This document shows positions 16,007-24,579 of a DNA stretch of 46,108 bases, piece by piece. A program made the position numbers and the translations under genes. Every line of letters starts with the position of its first letter. Within the stretch, counting starts at the first letter, position 1. The stretch is from assembly GCA_902788315.1 (NCBI GenBank), contig CADAJS010000024.1:1-46108 (forward strand). The letters are read 5' to 3'. The notes under the pieces are model-generated. The model made no database searches, was not told the origin of the DNA, and was given only the letters and a program-made list of their open reading frames with translations. The stretch is from an uncultured Bacteroidales bacterium (GTDB lineage Bacteria; Bacteroidota; Bacteroidia; Bacteroidales; Bacteroidaceae).

Positions 16007-16846
16007 GTGACCGTGAAGAGCAACCTTATAGACGCGATAAGGCTGCCTTTCCGAAAGGAAAAGGCACTTTATCGCTCTTTTTATTCCATTATGGGTTTCT
16101 ACCCCCGGGACATACGTCCCTACAAGGAAGCCATACAGCACGTCTCGGCCTCGGCAAAGGACGACAAGGCACACCTGCAGAACAACGAACGGCTCGAGTT
16201 TCTGGGCGATGCCATTCTGGGTGCCGTAGTGGGAAGTATCGTGTTCCAACGCTTCCAGAATAACCGCGAAGGATTCCTCACCAATACGCGAAGCAAAATT
16301 GTAAAACGCGAGACACTGGGAATCGTTTCCCAGCAGCTGGGCCTCCATCGGCTGATACACAGCAACACATACGGCAATGGGCACAACAGCTACATGGCCG
16401 GCAACGCATTCGAGGCACTCGTGGGTGCCATCTATCTCGACCGCGGCTACGACTACTGCACACACTTCATCGAGACGCGCGTGCTGGGCCGCCTCATCAA
16501 CCTGGAAAAAATAGCCCGCAAGGAGACAAATTTCAAGAGCTCGCTCCTCGAGTTATGCCAGAAGCACCACCTCGAGCTGGAGTTTATCCTCACCGACGAA
16601 GAGCGCGACAAGAAAGGTGCCCCCTTCTTCCGCACCAAGGTGATGATCGACGGACACGAGATGGGATACGGAAAGGGATACTCGAAGAAAGAGAGCCAAC
16701 AGAACGCAAGCAAGAATGCCTTGCACAACCTCAGAAGCAGCAAGGGGCTCTACAGCAGCCTCGCCAACAGCAAGACAAAGAAGGGAATAGAAGTAAATGA
16801 CTCTGACAAGCATCATACGTCCAGTTCTGAAACTCAGGGAACATGA
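16007..16846 (+). CDS. rnc: Ribonuclease III
   Basis: This 279-residue double-stranded-RNA endonuclease processes rRNA precursors and structured transcripts. The signature ERLEFLGDAIL lies at 61-71 with the metal-binding acidic residues. The second acidic cluster is in NAFEALVGAIYLDRG. A dsRNA-binding domain spans about 180-255 (FKSSLLELCQKHHLELEF onward, ending NASKNALHNL). Translation starts at GTG 16007 (or GTG 16013), 9 bases after fabF. Homologues also have about 30 residues before the FYPRD motif, which supports this over the internal ATG at 16091. The last 17 codons overlap the start of the GH3 gene in another frame. The C-terminal tail beyond the dsRBD is low-complexity and may be dispensable. 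Confidence 0.95.
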   Translation: MTVKSNLIDAIRLPFRKEKALYRSFYSIMGFYPRDIRPYKEAIQHVSASAKDDKAHLQNNERLEFLGDAILGAVVGSIVFQRFQNNREGFLTNTRSKIVKRETLGIVSQQLGLHRLIHSNTYGNGHNSYMAGNAFEALVGAIYLDRGYDYCTHFIETRVLGRLINLEKIARKETNFKSSLLELCQKHHLELEFILTDEERDKKGAPFFRTKVMIDGHEMGYGKGYSKKESQQNASKNALHNLRSSKGLYSSLANSKTKKGIEVNDSDKHHTSSSETQGT

Positions 16847-18317
16847 ACTGGAACGATACGCCGGCGAAGCCGAGACATTGCAGCGAAGAGTGCTGGACAA
16901 GCTCATACGCAAGGCCGCTTCCACCGAATGGGGTCGCGTATGCCATTACGGGAAAGTTAAGGACTATGCCCAGTTTGCCCAGCAGACTCCCCTGAACACC
17001 TACGAAGAGCTGAAAGGCTACATTGACCGTATGCGCCAGGGCGAACGCGACGTGCTGTGGCCCGGCCTCGTGCAATGGTACGCCAAGTCGAGCGGAACCA
17101 CCAACGACAAGAGCAAGTTCATCCCAGTGAGCCACGATGGACTGCACGACACGCATTACGCGGGCGGCAAGGATTCCGTGGTTTGGTATCTGCGCAACAA
17201 TCCGCAAAGCCGAATCTTCGACGGCAAGGCACTCATCTTAGGCGGAAGCCACGCGCCCAACTACAACCTGCCACACTCGCTCGTGGGCGACCTCAGCGCA
17301 ATCCTTATTGAGAACATCAACCCGCTCATCAACCTCATCCGCGTACCACGGAAAGAGACGGCCCTGCTCTCTGACTTTGAGGTCAAACGTGACCGAATCG
17401 CCCGCGAGGCACTGCACCAGAACGTGACCAACATCAGCGGCGTGCCCTCATGGATGCTCTCCGTACTACGCCGCGTAATGGAAATCTCCGGTGCCAGCCA
17501 CCTGGAAGAGGTGTGGCCCAACCTGGAAGTCTTCTTCCACGGCGGTGTGGCCTTTACCCCATACCGTGAGCAATACCATAGCCTCATCACCAGCCCCCAC
17601 ATGCACTACATGGAGACGTACAACGCCTCGGAAGGTTTCTTCGGCATACAGGACGATCCCGCAGACCCAGCCTTGAGTCTCATGGTGGACTATGGCGTCT
17701 TCTACGAATTCATCCCGATGGACGAGTTTGGCAGCGAACGCCCCACAGTGGTACCACTCTGGGAGGTGCAGACTGGGCAGAACTACGCCATGGTCATCAC
17801 CACCAGCAGCGGACTATGGCGCTATGTGATAGGCGATACCGTATGCTTCACAAGCCGCAACCCCTACAAGTTCATCATCACGGGCCGCACCAAGTTCTTC
17901 ATCAACGCCTTTGGCGAAGAGCTCATTGTTGACAATGCAGAGAAAGGCCTGGCCGAGGCATGCCGCCAGACGGGCGCTCAAGTGCTGGAGTACACCGCTG
18001 CCCCTGTCTTTATGAACAGCCAGGGCAAGTGTCGCCACCAGTGGCTGGTAGAATTCAGCGTGATGCCCCGCGACATCGAGGCCTTTGCCAGCATTCTGGA
18101 CCACAGTCTCCAGCAGATAAACTCCGACTACGAAGCCAAGCGTTACAAGGACATCACCCTGCAGCCCCTTGAACTTATCGTGGCCCGTCCGGGTGTCTTC
18201 CACGACTGGCTGCGCGAACGCGGCAAGCTGGGAGGACAGCACAAGGTGCCTCGTCTCTCCAACACCCGTGAATACATTGACCAGATATTATCCCTTAACC
18301 ACCAGCCCAGCGAATGA
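16797..18317 (+). CDS. GH3 auxin-responsive-promoter-family adenylating enzyme
   Basis: This 506-residue member of the GH3 family belongs to the ANL adenylating superfamily. In plants GH3 proteins adenylate jasmonate or auxin and join it to an amino acid. Motifs seen: SSGTTNDKSKFIPVS (nucleotide-binding loop, about residues 97-111), YNASEGFFG (about 275-283) and GLWRYVIGDTVCF (about 340-352). The first residues (MTLTSIIRPVLKLREHELERY) match the usual start, so the ATG at 16797 inside rnc is correct. The bacterial substrate is unknown. The next gene overlaps by four bases (ATGA). The 50-base overlap with rnc suggests translational coupling within one operon. Confidence 0.92.
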   Translation: MTLTSIIRPVLKLREHELERYAGEAETLQRRVLDKLIRKAASTEWGRVCHYGKVKDYAQFAQQTPLNTYEELKGYIDRMRQGERDVLWPGLVQWYAKSSGTTNDKSKFIPVSHDGLHDTHYAGGKDSVVWYLRNNPQSRIFDGKALILGGSHAPNYNLPHSLVGDLSAILIENINPLINLIRVPRKETALLSDFEVKRDRIAREALHQNVTNISGVPSWMLSVLRRVMEISGASHLEEVWPNLEVFFHGGVAFTPYREQYHSLITSPHMHYMETYNASEGFFGIQDDPADPALSLMVDYGVFYEFIPMDEFGSERPTVVPLWEVQTGQNYAMVITTSSGLWRYVIGDTVCFTSRNPYKFIITGRTKFFINAFGEELIVDNAEKGLAEACRQTGAQVLEYTAAPVFMNSQGKCRHQWLVEFSVMPRDIEAFASILDHSLQQINSDYEAKRYKDITLQPLELIVARPGVFHDWLRERGKLGGQHKVPRLSNTREYIDQILSLNHQPSE

Positions 18318-20281
18318 CGCACCGCCACCTACCATATTATATGGCATGTCTGGCAGTACTGGCCGCATGTGCCAGCATAGGCAACCCTGACGGAGGCATG
18401 TATGACGAGACGCCGCCACGTGTCGTGGCCTGCTATCCCGCCAACGGCTCCATACGGCATACGAGCAAGAAGATGAGCATCCTCTTCGACGAATACATCA
18501 AGCTCGAGAATGCCAGCGAGAAGGTCATTGTCTCGCCACCGCAGGTGGAGTCGGCCAACGTACGAGCCGACGGCAAACGCATCAAGATCACCCTTTACGA
18601 TACGCTACAGGACAACACCACCTATACCATCGATTTCGGCGACGCCATTGAGGACAATAACGAGGGAAACCCCATGGGATTCTTCACTTATTCGTTCAGC
18701 ACGGGCGATGCCATTGACACGATGGAGGTGGCCGGCACCGTACTCAATGCCGAGGACCTTGAACCGATCAAGGGCATCATGGTCGGCCTATACCCGGCCG
18801 ACTCGGCCTTCCACGACTCGCTCTTCACCACCACACCCTTCCTGCGTATCTCGCGTACAAACGGCTCAGGCCGCTTCTGTATCAAGGGCGTGAAACCGGG
18901 CCGCTATCGTACCTTCGCTCTGAAAGACGTCGATGGCGACATGGTGTTCAGCCAGAAGAGCGAGATAGTGGCCTTCGACACCACCGTCATCGAGACCAGC
19001 AGCCGCCCCGACGTGCGCATGGACACCATCTGGCGCGACTCCACCCACTTCGACTCCATCCGCGTGGTGCCCTACACCCACTATCTGCCCGATGACGTCA
19101 CTCTCCTGGCTTTCCTCGAGGAGGGGCAGGAGCATCATCTGCTCAAGACCGAACGCCTGGAGCCCGACTTCTTCCGCCTCTTCTTCACCTCTCCGGCCGA
19201 CTCGCTGCCCACCATCGTCGGACTGAACTTCGATGCGAGCTGCCTCATCGTCGAGCCTAACCAGAAGAACGACACCATCACCTACTGGGTCACCGATACC
19301 ACGTTCACTCACCAGCAGGACACACTCTCCATGGCGCTCACCTACCTCGATACCGACACGCTGGGCCAACTCGTCCCCCGCACCGACACACTCGACCTGG
19401 TGCCCAAGACCCCATGGGCCAAGATACACAAGGAGCGGCAGAAGAAGATTGACGAGTGGAACAAGGAGCGCGAGAAACGCCTGAAGAAGGCCAAGGAACC
19501 GCTCCCATACGAAGAAAACCCGCACGAGAAGATCTTCATGGACATCAGCGCCAAGCCCAGCGGCACCATCGACCCCAACCAGAACATACGCTTCACGTCG
19601 AAGGAACCCTATCTCAACGTAGATACCACCCGCATCCATTTCTACGTCAAGCAGGACACCGACTGGCTGCCCGCCCCCTTCCTCTTCCTGCCTGAGGGAC
19701 AGCGCTCCTACGTGCTCTATGCCGAATGGGAGCCCGAGCAACAGTATCGCTTCGAGGCCGACAGTGCTGCCTTCACCAACGTTTTCCACAACGTATCAAA
19801 GAGCATGAAGAACGAGTTCAAGGTGCGCTCCCTTGAAGAGTACGGCTCCATCTTCATCCATACACTGCTGCCCGACACGGGCGTTGTCGTCCAGCTCATG
19901 AACCACAGCGACAAGGTGACCGCCGAACTGCGGGCCGACAGCGACGGGCGGGCCGACTTCTACTACCTGCGTCCAGCCGACTATTTCGTGCGATGCTTCA
20001 TCGACCGCAACGGCAACGGCAAATGGGACACGGGCAACTATGCCCAGGGAGTGCAACCCGAGGAGGTATTCTACTTCCCAAAGCCTATCAAGCTCAAGGC
20101 GCAGTGGGACATGGAACAGGAGTGGGACGTGCGCGGTATCGAGCGTACCAAGCAGAAACCCCTGACCATCACCAAGCAGAAACCAGACAAGGAGAAGACC
20201 GTGAAGTCAAAGAACAAGGAGCGCGAAGAGATGAAGCGCAAGGGACAAAAGGGGGAAAGTAATAGTCGGATTAGAGATTAG
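18314..20281 (+). CDS. Ig-like domain lipoprotein (Big_5/SbsA-like)
   Basis: This is a 655-residue exported lipoprotein with a lipobox LAAC (Cys about 19). The first domain (about 33-135; PPRVVACYPANGS, ISILFDEYIKL-like strands, NTTYTIDFGDAIEDN, FTYSFSTGD) is a bacterial Ig-like Big_5 domain. A carboxypeptidase-regulatory-like domain follows (VAGTVLNAEDLEPIKGIMVGLY, about 138-159), then further beta domains to about 600. The last 50 residues are strongly charged (Lys/Glu-rich). It is probably periplasmic or surface-attached with a structural or assembly role. It overlaps the GH3 gene by ATGA and precedes the DUF3108 gene by 19 bases. No catalytic motif is visible. Confidence 0.82.
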   Translation: MTHRHLPYYMACLAVLAACASIGNPDGGMYDETPPRVVACYPANGSIRHTSKKMSILFDEYIKLENASEKVIVSPPQVESANVRADGKRIKITLYDTLQDNTTYTIDFGDAIEDNNEGNPMGFFTYSFSTGDAIDTMEVAGTVLNAEDLEPIKGIMVGLYPADSAFHDSLFTTTPFLRISRTNGSGRFCIKGVKPGRYRTFALKDVDGDMVFSQKSEIVAFDTTVIETSSRPDVRMDTIWRDSTHFDSIRVVPYTHYLPDDVTLLAFLEEGQEHHLLKTERLEPDFFRLFFTSPADSLPTIVGLNFDASCLIVEPNQKNDTITYWVTDTTFTHQQDTLSMALTYLDTDTLGQLVPRTDTLDLVPKTPWAKIHKERQKKIDEWNKEREKRLKKAKEPLPYEENPHEKIFMDISAKPSGTIDPNQNIRFTSKEPYLNVDTTRIHFYVKQDTDWLPAPFLFLPEGQRSYVLYAEWEPEQQYRFEADSAAFTNVFHNVSKSMKNEFKVRSLEEYGSIFIHTLLPDTGVVVQLMNHSDKVTAELRADSDGRADFYYLRPADYFVRCFIDRNGNGKWDTGNYAQGVQPEEVFYFPKPIKLKAQWDMEQEWDVRGIERTKQKPLTITKQKPDKEKTVKSKNKEREEMKRKGQKGESNSRIRD

Positions 20282-20300
20282 GGATTAGAGACTGTGCATT

Positions 20301-21125
20301 ATGAATTATACATTAAAACGGGCTTTTGTGCTCATCACTCTCTTGCTGGCTGTCACCATGGGCCACGCACAATGTTCGGTTGAGAATACTGCTTTCCAGA
20401 GCGGCGAACGACTGGAATATGAGTTATACTTCAACTGGAAGTTTGTATGGCTCCACGCCGGCCGGGCCAGCCTGACCACCACAGACGCCCGCTGGACCGA
20501 CGGGACTGAGGCATACCGCAGCCGTCTCGTGACAAGCACCAGCGGCATGGTGGACAGACATTTCGTCATGCGCGACACACTGCTGAGCATCGTCAGCCAC
20601 AACCTCGTGCCACTCTATTACAAGAAGGCAGCCAACGAGGGAGGCAAGTACTACGTCGATCAGGTGTGGTACACCTACAGCGACGGCACTGCCCACATGC
20701 GCCAGCAGTACCTAAACCGTAAGGGTCAGACAAGCCACACCTCCACCGACCGCCGCGACTGCATCTATGACATGCTCTCCATGATGCTGCGCGCACGCTC
20801 CTACCGGGCCAGCGACTTCACACCCGGCCAGAAACTCGTCTTCCCCATGGCCGACGGACGCCACGTGGACGACGTCACCCTCATCTATCGCGGACGCAAG
20901 AACTTCAAGATGAAGAGTACCGGCATCACCTACCGCTGCCTCGTATTCTCTTTCGTAGAATACGAGAAGAACAAGGAGAAGGAGATTATCACCTTTTACA
21001 TCACCGACGATGACAATCACATGCCCGTCCGCCTCGACCTCTTCCTGAAGTTTGGCACCGCCAAAGCCTACCTGAAGAAGGCCGAAGGACTCCGCAATCC
21101 CTGCACATCGATAGTCGAGAAGTGA
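20301..21125 (+). CDS. DUF3108 domain protein
   Basis: This 274-residue protein has a signal peptide (about 1-23, ending GHAQ). The DUF3108 domain starts at FQSGERLEYELYFNWKFVWLHAGRASL (about 33-59) and is beta-rich throughout. A conserved late segment reads VTLIYRGRKNFKMKSTGITY. The fold is likely a beta-barrel or lipocalin-like periplasmic protein. The biochemical role is not established. It is the fourth gene of the rnc/GH3/Ig/DUF3108/BlaI string. Its stop overlaps the start of the BlaI-like gene (TGATG). Confidence 0.85.
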   Translation: MNYTLKRAFVLITLLLAVTMGHAQCSVENTAFQSGERLEYELYFNWKFVWLHAGRASLTTTDARWTDGTEAYRSRLVTSTSGMVDRHFVMRDTLLSIVSHNLVPLYYKKAANEGGKYYVDQVWYTYSDGTAHMRQQYLNRKGQTSHTSTDRRDCIYDMLSMMLRARSYRASDFTPGQKLVFPMADGRHVDDVTLIYRGRKNFKMKSTGITYRCLVFSFVEYEKNKEKEIITFYITDDDNHMPVRLDLFLKFGTAKAYLKKAEGLRNPCTSIVEK

Positions 21126-21436
21126 TGATACTCACCAAGGCCGAACACCAAGTGATGCAATGCCTGTGGAGCCTGCCTCAGAGCAGCGGCTTCATCGGTG
21201 ACGTGCTCGCCCAGTACGAGGAGCCACGTCCCGCCTACACCACTGTGGCCACCATCCTGCGTATCCTCACCCGCAAGGGTATCGTCAAGGCCAGCCGCAC
21301 CGGCAACCAGCTCTACTACACTCCCCGCCTCTCCCGCCACGATTATTGCCGTGAGGTGCTTGCCAAGGCTTGTCACGACTTTTTCGACGATGATTTCAGC
21401 CAGCTCTCACGCTTCGTCCGGGACGAATTTCAATAA
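21125..21436 (+). CDS. BlaI/MecI/CopY-family transcriptional repressor, short form
   Basis: This 103-residue winged-helix protein reads ILTKAEHQVMQCLWSL at the start and YTTVATILRILTRKGIVKASRTGNQLYYTP as recognition helix and wing (about residues 37-66). I start it at ATG 21125, which overlaps the DUF3108 stop as TGATG; a GTG at 21122 would add one residue. BlaI proteins are usually about 120-130 residues. Here the C-terminal dimerisation helix ends early (SRFVRDEFQ). The usual partner, a BlaR1/M56 sensor protease, is absent downstream. It may regulate its own operon or a distant target. Confidence 0.85.
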   Translation: MILTKAEHQVMQCLWSLPQSSGFIGDVLAQYEEPRPAYTTVATILRILTRKGIVKASRTGNQLYYTPRLSRHDYCREVLAKACHDFFDDDFSQLSRFVRDEFQ

Positions 21437-21535
21437 GATTCTCTCTTCCCTCCTTGATTTTACGCTCGTTCAATCGCGTCTCTGTATCTGGATATAAGCG
21501 GCAACGTACACGCCACGAGAAAAGATTTCGACCTC

Positions 21536-21615
21536 AGACGCCCCGGACCGTCCGGTCAGACGCCTCAGGCCGTCCAATTAGACGCCTCAGGCCGTCCAAC
21601 CGGACGGCCCGAGCC
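21536..21615. repeat. Three-to-four-unit 22-bp GC-rich tandem repeat
   Basis: Units at 21536-21557, 21558-21579 and 21580-21601 share AGACGCCTCAGGCCGTCC followed by four variable bases; a degenerate fourth unit runs to about 21615. It lies in the 414-base gap 21437-21850 between the BlaI-like gene and upp. The rest of that gap holds no credible gene, only a terminator near its end. Confidence 0.7.
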
Positions 21616-21805
21616 TTTCTCCCTTTCCACCCGATTCCGTCTCCCTCCGGAGTCGGCTCTTCATCCCTTTCCGCCCGGCACCTTCTCACCCGAGTTCCTG
21701 TGTAATCAGGTAAGCACTCTCAGAGATGGCGAGGCGGCTGGCTCCGACGCGCCTGAAAGTGACGTACAGGCAGATGACAAAACCCGGGCGGAACCATTTT
21801 TTCAG

Positions 21806-21835
21806 AGGTAGGGGGGACTCCGCTCCCCCCTACCT
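21806..21835. terminator. Bidirectional hairpin between blaI-like and upp genes
   Basis: Perfect 11-bp arms (AGGTAGGGGGG at 21806-21816, CCCCCCTACCT at 21825-21835) have an 8-base loop. A TATTATATATATA stretch follows on the plus strand and a T-run (TTTTTT after CAGA) on the minus strand. It lies between two convergent genes. Confidence 0.75.
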
Positions 21836-21850
21836 TATTATATATATACG

Positions 21851-22507
21851 TCAGAGTTTCTCGCCGTAGCAGAGGTCGCCGCAGTCGCCAAAGCCCGGCA
21901 CGATATACTTATGCTCGTTCATGCCGGGGTCGATGGCGGCACACCAAAGGGTGACGTCGGGGGCGACGTTCTTCTCCAACATCTCCACGCCCTCGGGCGT
22001 ACCAATGACACTGGCGATGTGGACGCGAGCCGGACGCCCCGTCTTGAGCAGTGCCTCGTAAGCAGCCACCATCGAGCCGCCCGTGGCCAGCATAGGATCC
22101 ACGATAAGGAGCGTCTTGCCCTTCACCGAGGGCGAAGCCATATACTCGGTGTGGATGCCCACCTCGGTGTGCTCGCGGTTGGTGTACATGCGGAAGGCCG
22201 ATACGAAGGCATTCTCAGCATGGTCGAAGACATGCAGGAAACCTTCGTGGAAAGGCAGTCCGGCCCGCAGTACGGTGGCCAGCAGCAGATCATCCTTGAT
22301 GAGGGGGATGTCGCAGGTGCCCAGCGGCGTGGTGATGGTCTTCGTCTTGTAGGTCAGCGTCTTGGAGATTTCGTAGGCCATCATCTCACCGATGCGGCGG
22401 ATGTTGTTACGGAAGAGGGCGCGGTTCTTCTGATAGCTCTTGTCACGAATCTCGGCCAGGTACTGGTTGAGCAGTGAATTGTTCTCACTTAGGTTTATTG
22501 TTTTCAT
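21851..22507 (-). CDS. upp: Uracil phosphoribosyltransferase
   Basis: This 218-residue enzyme of pyrimidine salvage converts uracil and PRPP to UMP. The PRPP-binding loop is DPMLATGGSM (137-146). The uracil-binding C-terminus (VPGFGDCGDLCYG) is complete. The length is normal. It stands alone, divergent from pckA, with its own promoter 33 bases upstream of the ATG. Confidence 0.97.
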   Translation of the reverse strand: MKTINLSENNSLLNQYLAEIRDKSYQKNRALFRNNIRRIGEMMAYEISKTLTYKTKTITTPLGTCDIPLIKDDLLLATVLRAGLPFHEGFLHVFDHAENAFVSAFRMYTNREHTEVGIHTEYMASPSVKGKTLLIVDPMLATGGSMVAAYEALLKTGRPARVHIASVIGTPEGVEMLEKNVAPDVTLWCAAIDPGMNEHKYIVPGFGDCGDLCYGEKL

Positions 22508-22539
22508 AACAGTTAAGGTTTTTTATAGAATTCACAACG

Positions 22540-22571
22540 CAAATTTACATATTTTTTTCCTTAATTGCCAA
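22540..22571 (-). promoter_or_regulatory. Promoter of upp
   Basis: On the minus strand TTG (22569-22571), 21 bases, then TAAATTTG (22540-22547). It fits the Bacteroidetes consensus, 33 bases before the ATG. Confidence 0.65.
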
Positions 22572-22665
22572 GTCCGCTTCGCAAAACAGCAAATAAGGTC
22601 AAAAAAAGCAGTGAAGGGAGCACGAAAAAGTGTCAGACGTGGGCTCGCGATTCAAAAGAAAGTCG

Positions 22666-22673
22666 TACCTTTG
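22666..22673 (+). promoter_or_regulatory. -7 promoter element of pckA
   Basis: TACCTTTG, 83 bases before the ATG. No TTG stands at -33, so activation by a regulator is possible for this gluconeogenic gene. The leader contains a TGGGAGAAG...TTCCCA imperfect hairpin. Confidence 0.55.
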
Positions 22674-22756
22674 CACAGCCTTTGGGAGAAGAACCCATAT
22701 TTTTCCCAGAGAAGACAATACGAAAGTGAACTTTAACCATTAATATCATTTACCAA

Positions 22757-24370
22757 ATGGCAAAATTAGATTTAACCAAGTATGGTATCACGGGTTCGAC
22801 CGTGATTGCCCACAATCCCTCGTATGAATTCCTGTTTGAGGAGGAGACCAAGGCTGGACTGACCGGCTATGACAAGGGTCAGAACACCGAGCTGGATGCA
22901 GTGAATGTGATGACGGGTATCTACACCGGCCGTAGCCCCAAGGACAAGTACATCGTCATGGACGAGAAGTCGAAGAACACCGTATGGTGGACTACCGACG
23001 AGTATAAGAACGACAACCACCCCATGAGCGAAGAAATATGGGCAAAGGTTAAGGACATTGCCATCAAGGAACTCTGCAACAAGAACCTCTACGTGGTCGA
23101 TGCCTTCTGCGGTGCCAACGAGGCAACGCGTCTGGCCGTTCGCTTCATCGTGGAAGTGGCATGGCAGGCTCATTTCGTGAAGAACATGTTCATCCAGCCC
23201 ACCGAGAAGGAACTGGAGAACTTTGAGCCCAACTTCGTTATCTACAACGCCTCAAAGGCAAAGGTGGAGAACTACAAGGAACTGGGTCTGAACTCGGAGA
23301 CCTGCGTGGCTTTCAACGTGACGAGCCGCGAACAGTGCATCATCAATACATGGTACGGCGGTGAGATGAAGAAGGGCATGTTCTCGATGCAGAACTACTT
23401 CCTGCCGCTGAACGGCATTGCTTCCATGCACTGCTCGGCCAACACCGATATGGAGGGCAAGAACACGGCCATCTTCTTCGGTCTGAGCGGTACGGGCAAG
23501 ACCACCCTCTCCACCGACCCGAAGCGTCTGCTCATCGGCGATGACGAGCACGGATGGGACGACGAGGGCGTCTTCAACCTCGAAGGCGGCTGCTATGCCA
23601 AGGTAATCAACCTGGACAAGGAGAGCGAGCCCGACATTTACAACGCCATTCGCCGCGACGCCCTGCTGGAGAACGTGACGGTGGACGCAGAGGGCAAGAT
23701 TGACTTTGCAGACAAGAGCGTGACGGAGAACACCCGCGTCAGCTACCCCATCAATCACATCGAGAAGATTGCCCAGAAGGTGAACGGCAAGAGCGCCGGT
23801 CCCGAGGCCAAGAACGTAATCTTCCTGAGCGCCGATGCATTCGGTGTGCTGCCTCCCGTGAGCATCCTGACTCCCGAGCAGACGAAGTACTACTTCCTCT
23901 CTGGCTTCACAGCTAAGCTGGCCGGTACCGAGCGTGGCATCACAGAGCCCACTCCCACCTTCTCGGCTTGCTTCGGCCAGGCATTCCTCGAGCTGCACCC
24001 CACCAAGTATGCCGAGGAACTGGTGAAGAAGATGGAGAAGAGCGGTGCCAAGGCATATCTGGTGAACACAGGCTGGAACGGCACGGGCAAGCGTATCAGC
24101 ATCAAGGACACCCGTGGCATCATCGACGCCATCCTGGGCGGTGCCATCCTGAAGGCTCCCACGAAGAAGATTCCCTACTTCAACCTTGAGGTTCCCACAG
24201 AGCTCGACGGAGTGGCATGGGGCATCCTGGATCCGCGCGACACGTATCAGAACCGTGCCGAGTGGGAAGAGAAAGCCAAGGATCTGGCTGGCCGCTTCAT
24301 CAAGAACTTCAAGAAGTACGAAGGCAACGAGGCCGGCAAGGCTCTCGTAGCTGCAGGACCCAAGCTGTAA
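22757..24370 (+). CDS. pckA: Phosphoenolpyruvate carboxykinase (ATP)
   Basis: This 537-residue enzyme interconverts oxaloacetate plus ATP with phosphoenolpyruvate plus CO2 and ADP. In Bacteroidetes it often runs towards oxaloacetate to fix CO2 on the way to succinate. The P-loop GLSGTGKTT lies at 242-250 and the metal-binding GDDEHGWDD at 261-269. The substrate loop YTGRSPKDK lies at 56-64. The length and start are canonical. It is a single-gene transcript with a strong terminator 70 bases after the stop. Confidence 0.98.
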   Translation: MAKLDLTKYGITGSTVIAHNPSYEFLFEEETKAGLTGYDKGQNTELDAVNVMTGIYTGRSPKDKYIVMDEKSKNTVWWTTDEYKNDNHPMSEEIWAKVKDIAIKELCNKNLYVVDAFCGANEATRLAVRFIVEVAWQAHFVKNMFIQPTEKELENFEPNFVIYNASKAKVENYKELGLNSETCVAFNVTSREQCIINTWYGGEMKKGMFSMQNYFLPLNGIASMHCSANTDMEGKNTAIFFGLSGTGKTTLSTDPKRLLIGDDEHGWDDEGVFNLEGGCYAKVINLDKESEPDIYNAIRRDALLENVTVDAEGKIDFADKSVTENTRVSYPINHIEKIAQKVNGKSAGPEAKNVIFLSADAFGVLPPVSILTPEQTKYYFLSGFTAKLAGTERGITEPTPTFSACFGQAFLELHPTKYAEELVKKMEKSGAKAYLVNTGWNGTGKRISIKDTRGIIDAILGGAILKAPTKKIPYFNLEVPTELDGVAWGILDPRDTYQNRAEWEEKAKDLAGRFIKNFKKYEGNEAGKALVAAGPKL

Positions 24371-24440
24371 TTTGAGGACGAAAGCAGCTTCACTCCATGA
24401 AGTCCAAGCTGCAGACTCGAATCAAATCCGATTTCATAAT

Positions 24441-24486
24441 GCAATCAGGCTCCGCGCTTCCATGCGGAGCCTGATTGCTTTTTTTT
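24441..24486 (+). terminator. Intrinsic terminator of pckA
   Basis: Perfect 15-bp arms (24441-24455 and 24464-24478, GCAATCAGGCTCCGC and its complement) have an 8-base loop, followed by eight T residues (24479-24486). A textbook rho-independent terminator. Confidence 0.93.
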
Positions 24487-24543
24487 GCCATATAACTATA
24501 TTTTGCTGTCACATATTGCAATGCAGGTTTGAGGTTTATATAA

Positions 24544-24551
24544 TACCTTTG
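24544..24551 (+). promoter_or_regulatory. -7 promoter element of the isomerase-like gene
   Basis: TACCTTTG, 28 bases before the ATG at 24580. TTG or TTTG triplets upstream are at 12 and 25 bases, not the ideal 19-21, so the -33 assignment is open. Confidence 0.5.
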
Positions 24552-24579
24552 CAAAATAAAACATATAAAGAAGAAGAAA

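Noticed and set aside
21454..21705. 83-codon frame after the BlaI-like gene
   Set aside because: It consists of Arg/Ser/Pro-rich translation of the 22-bp repeat and GC-rich gap, with no family and no start signal.
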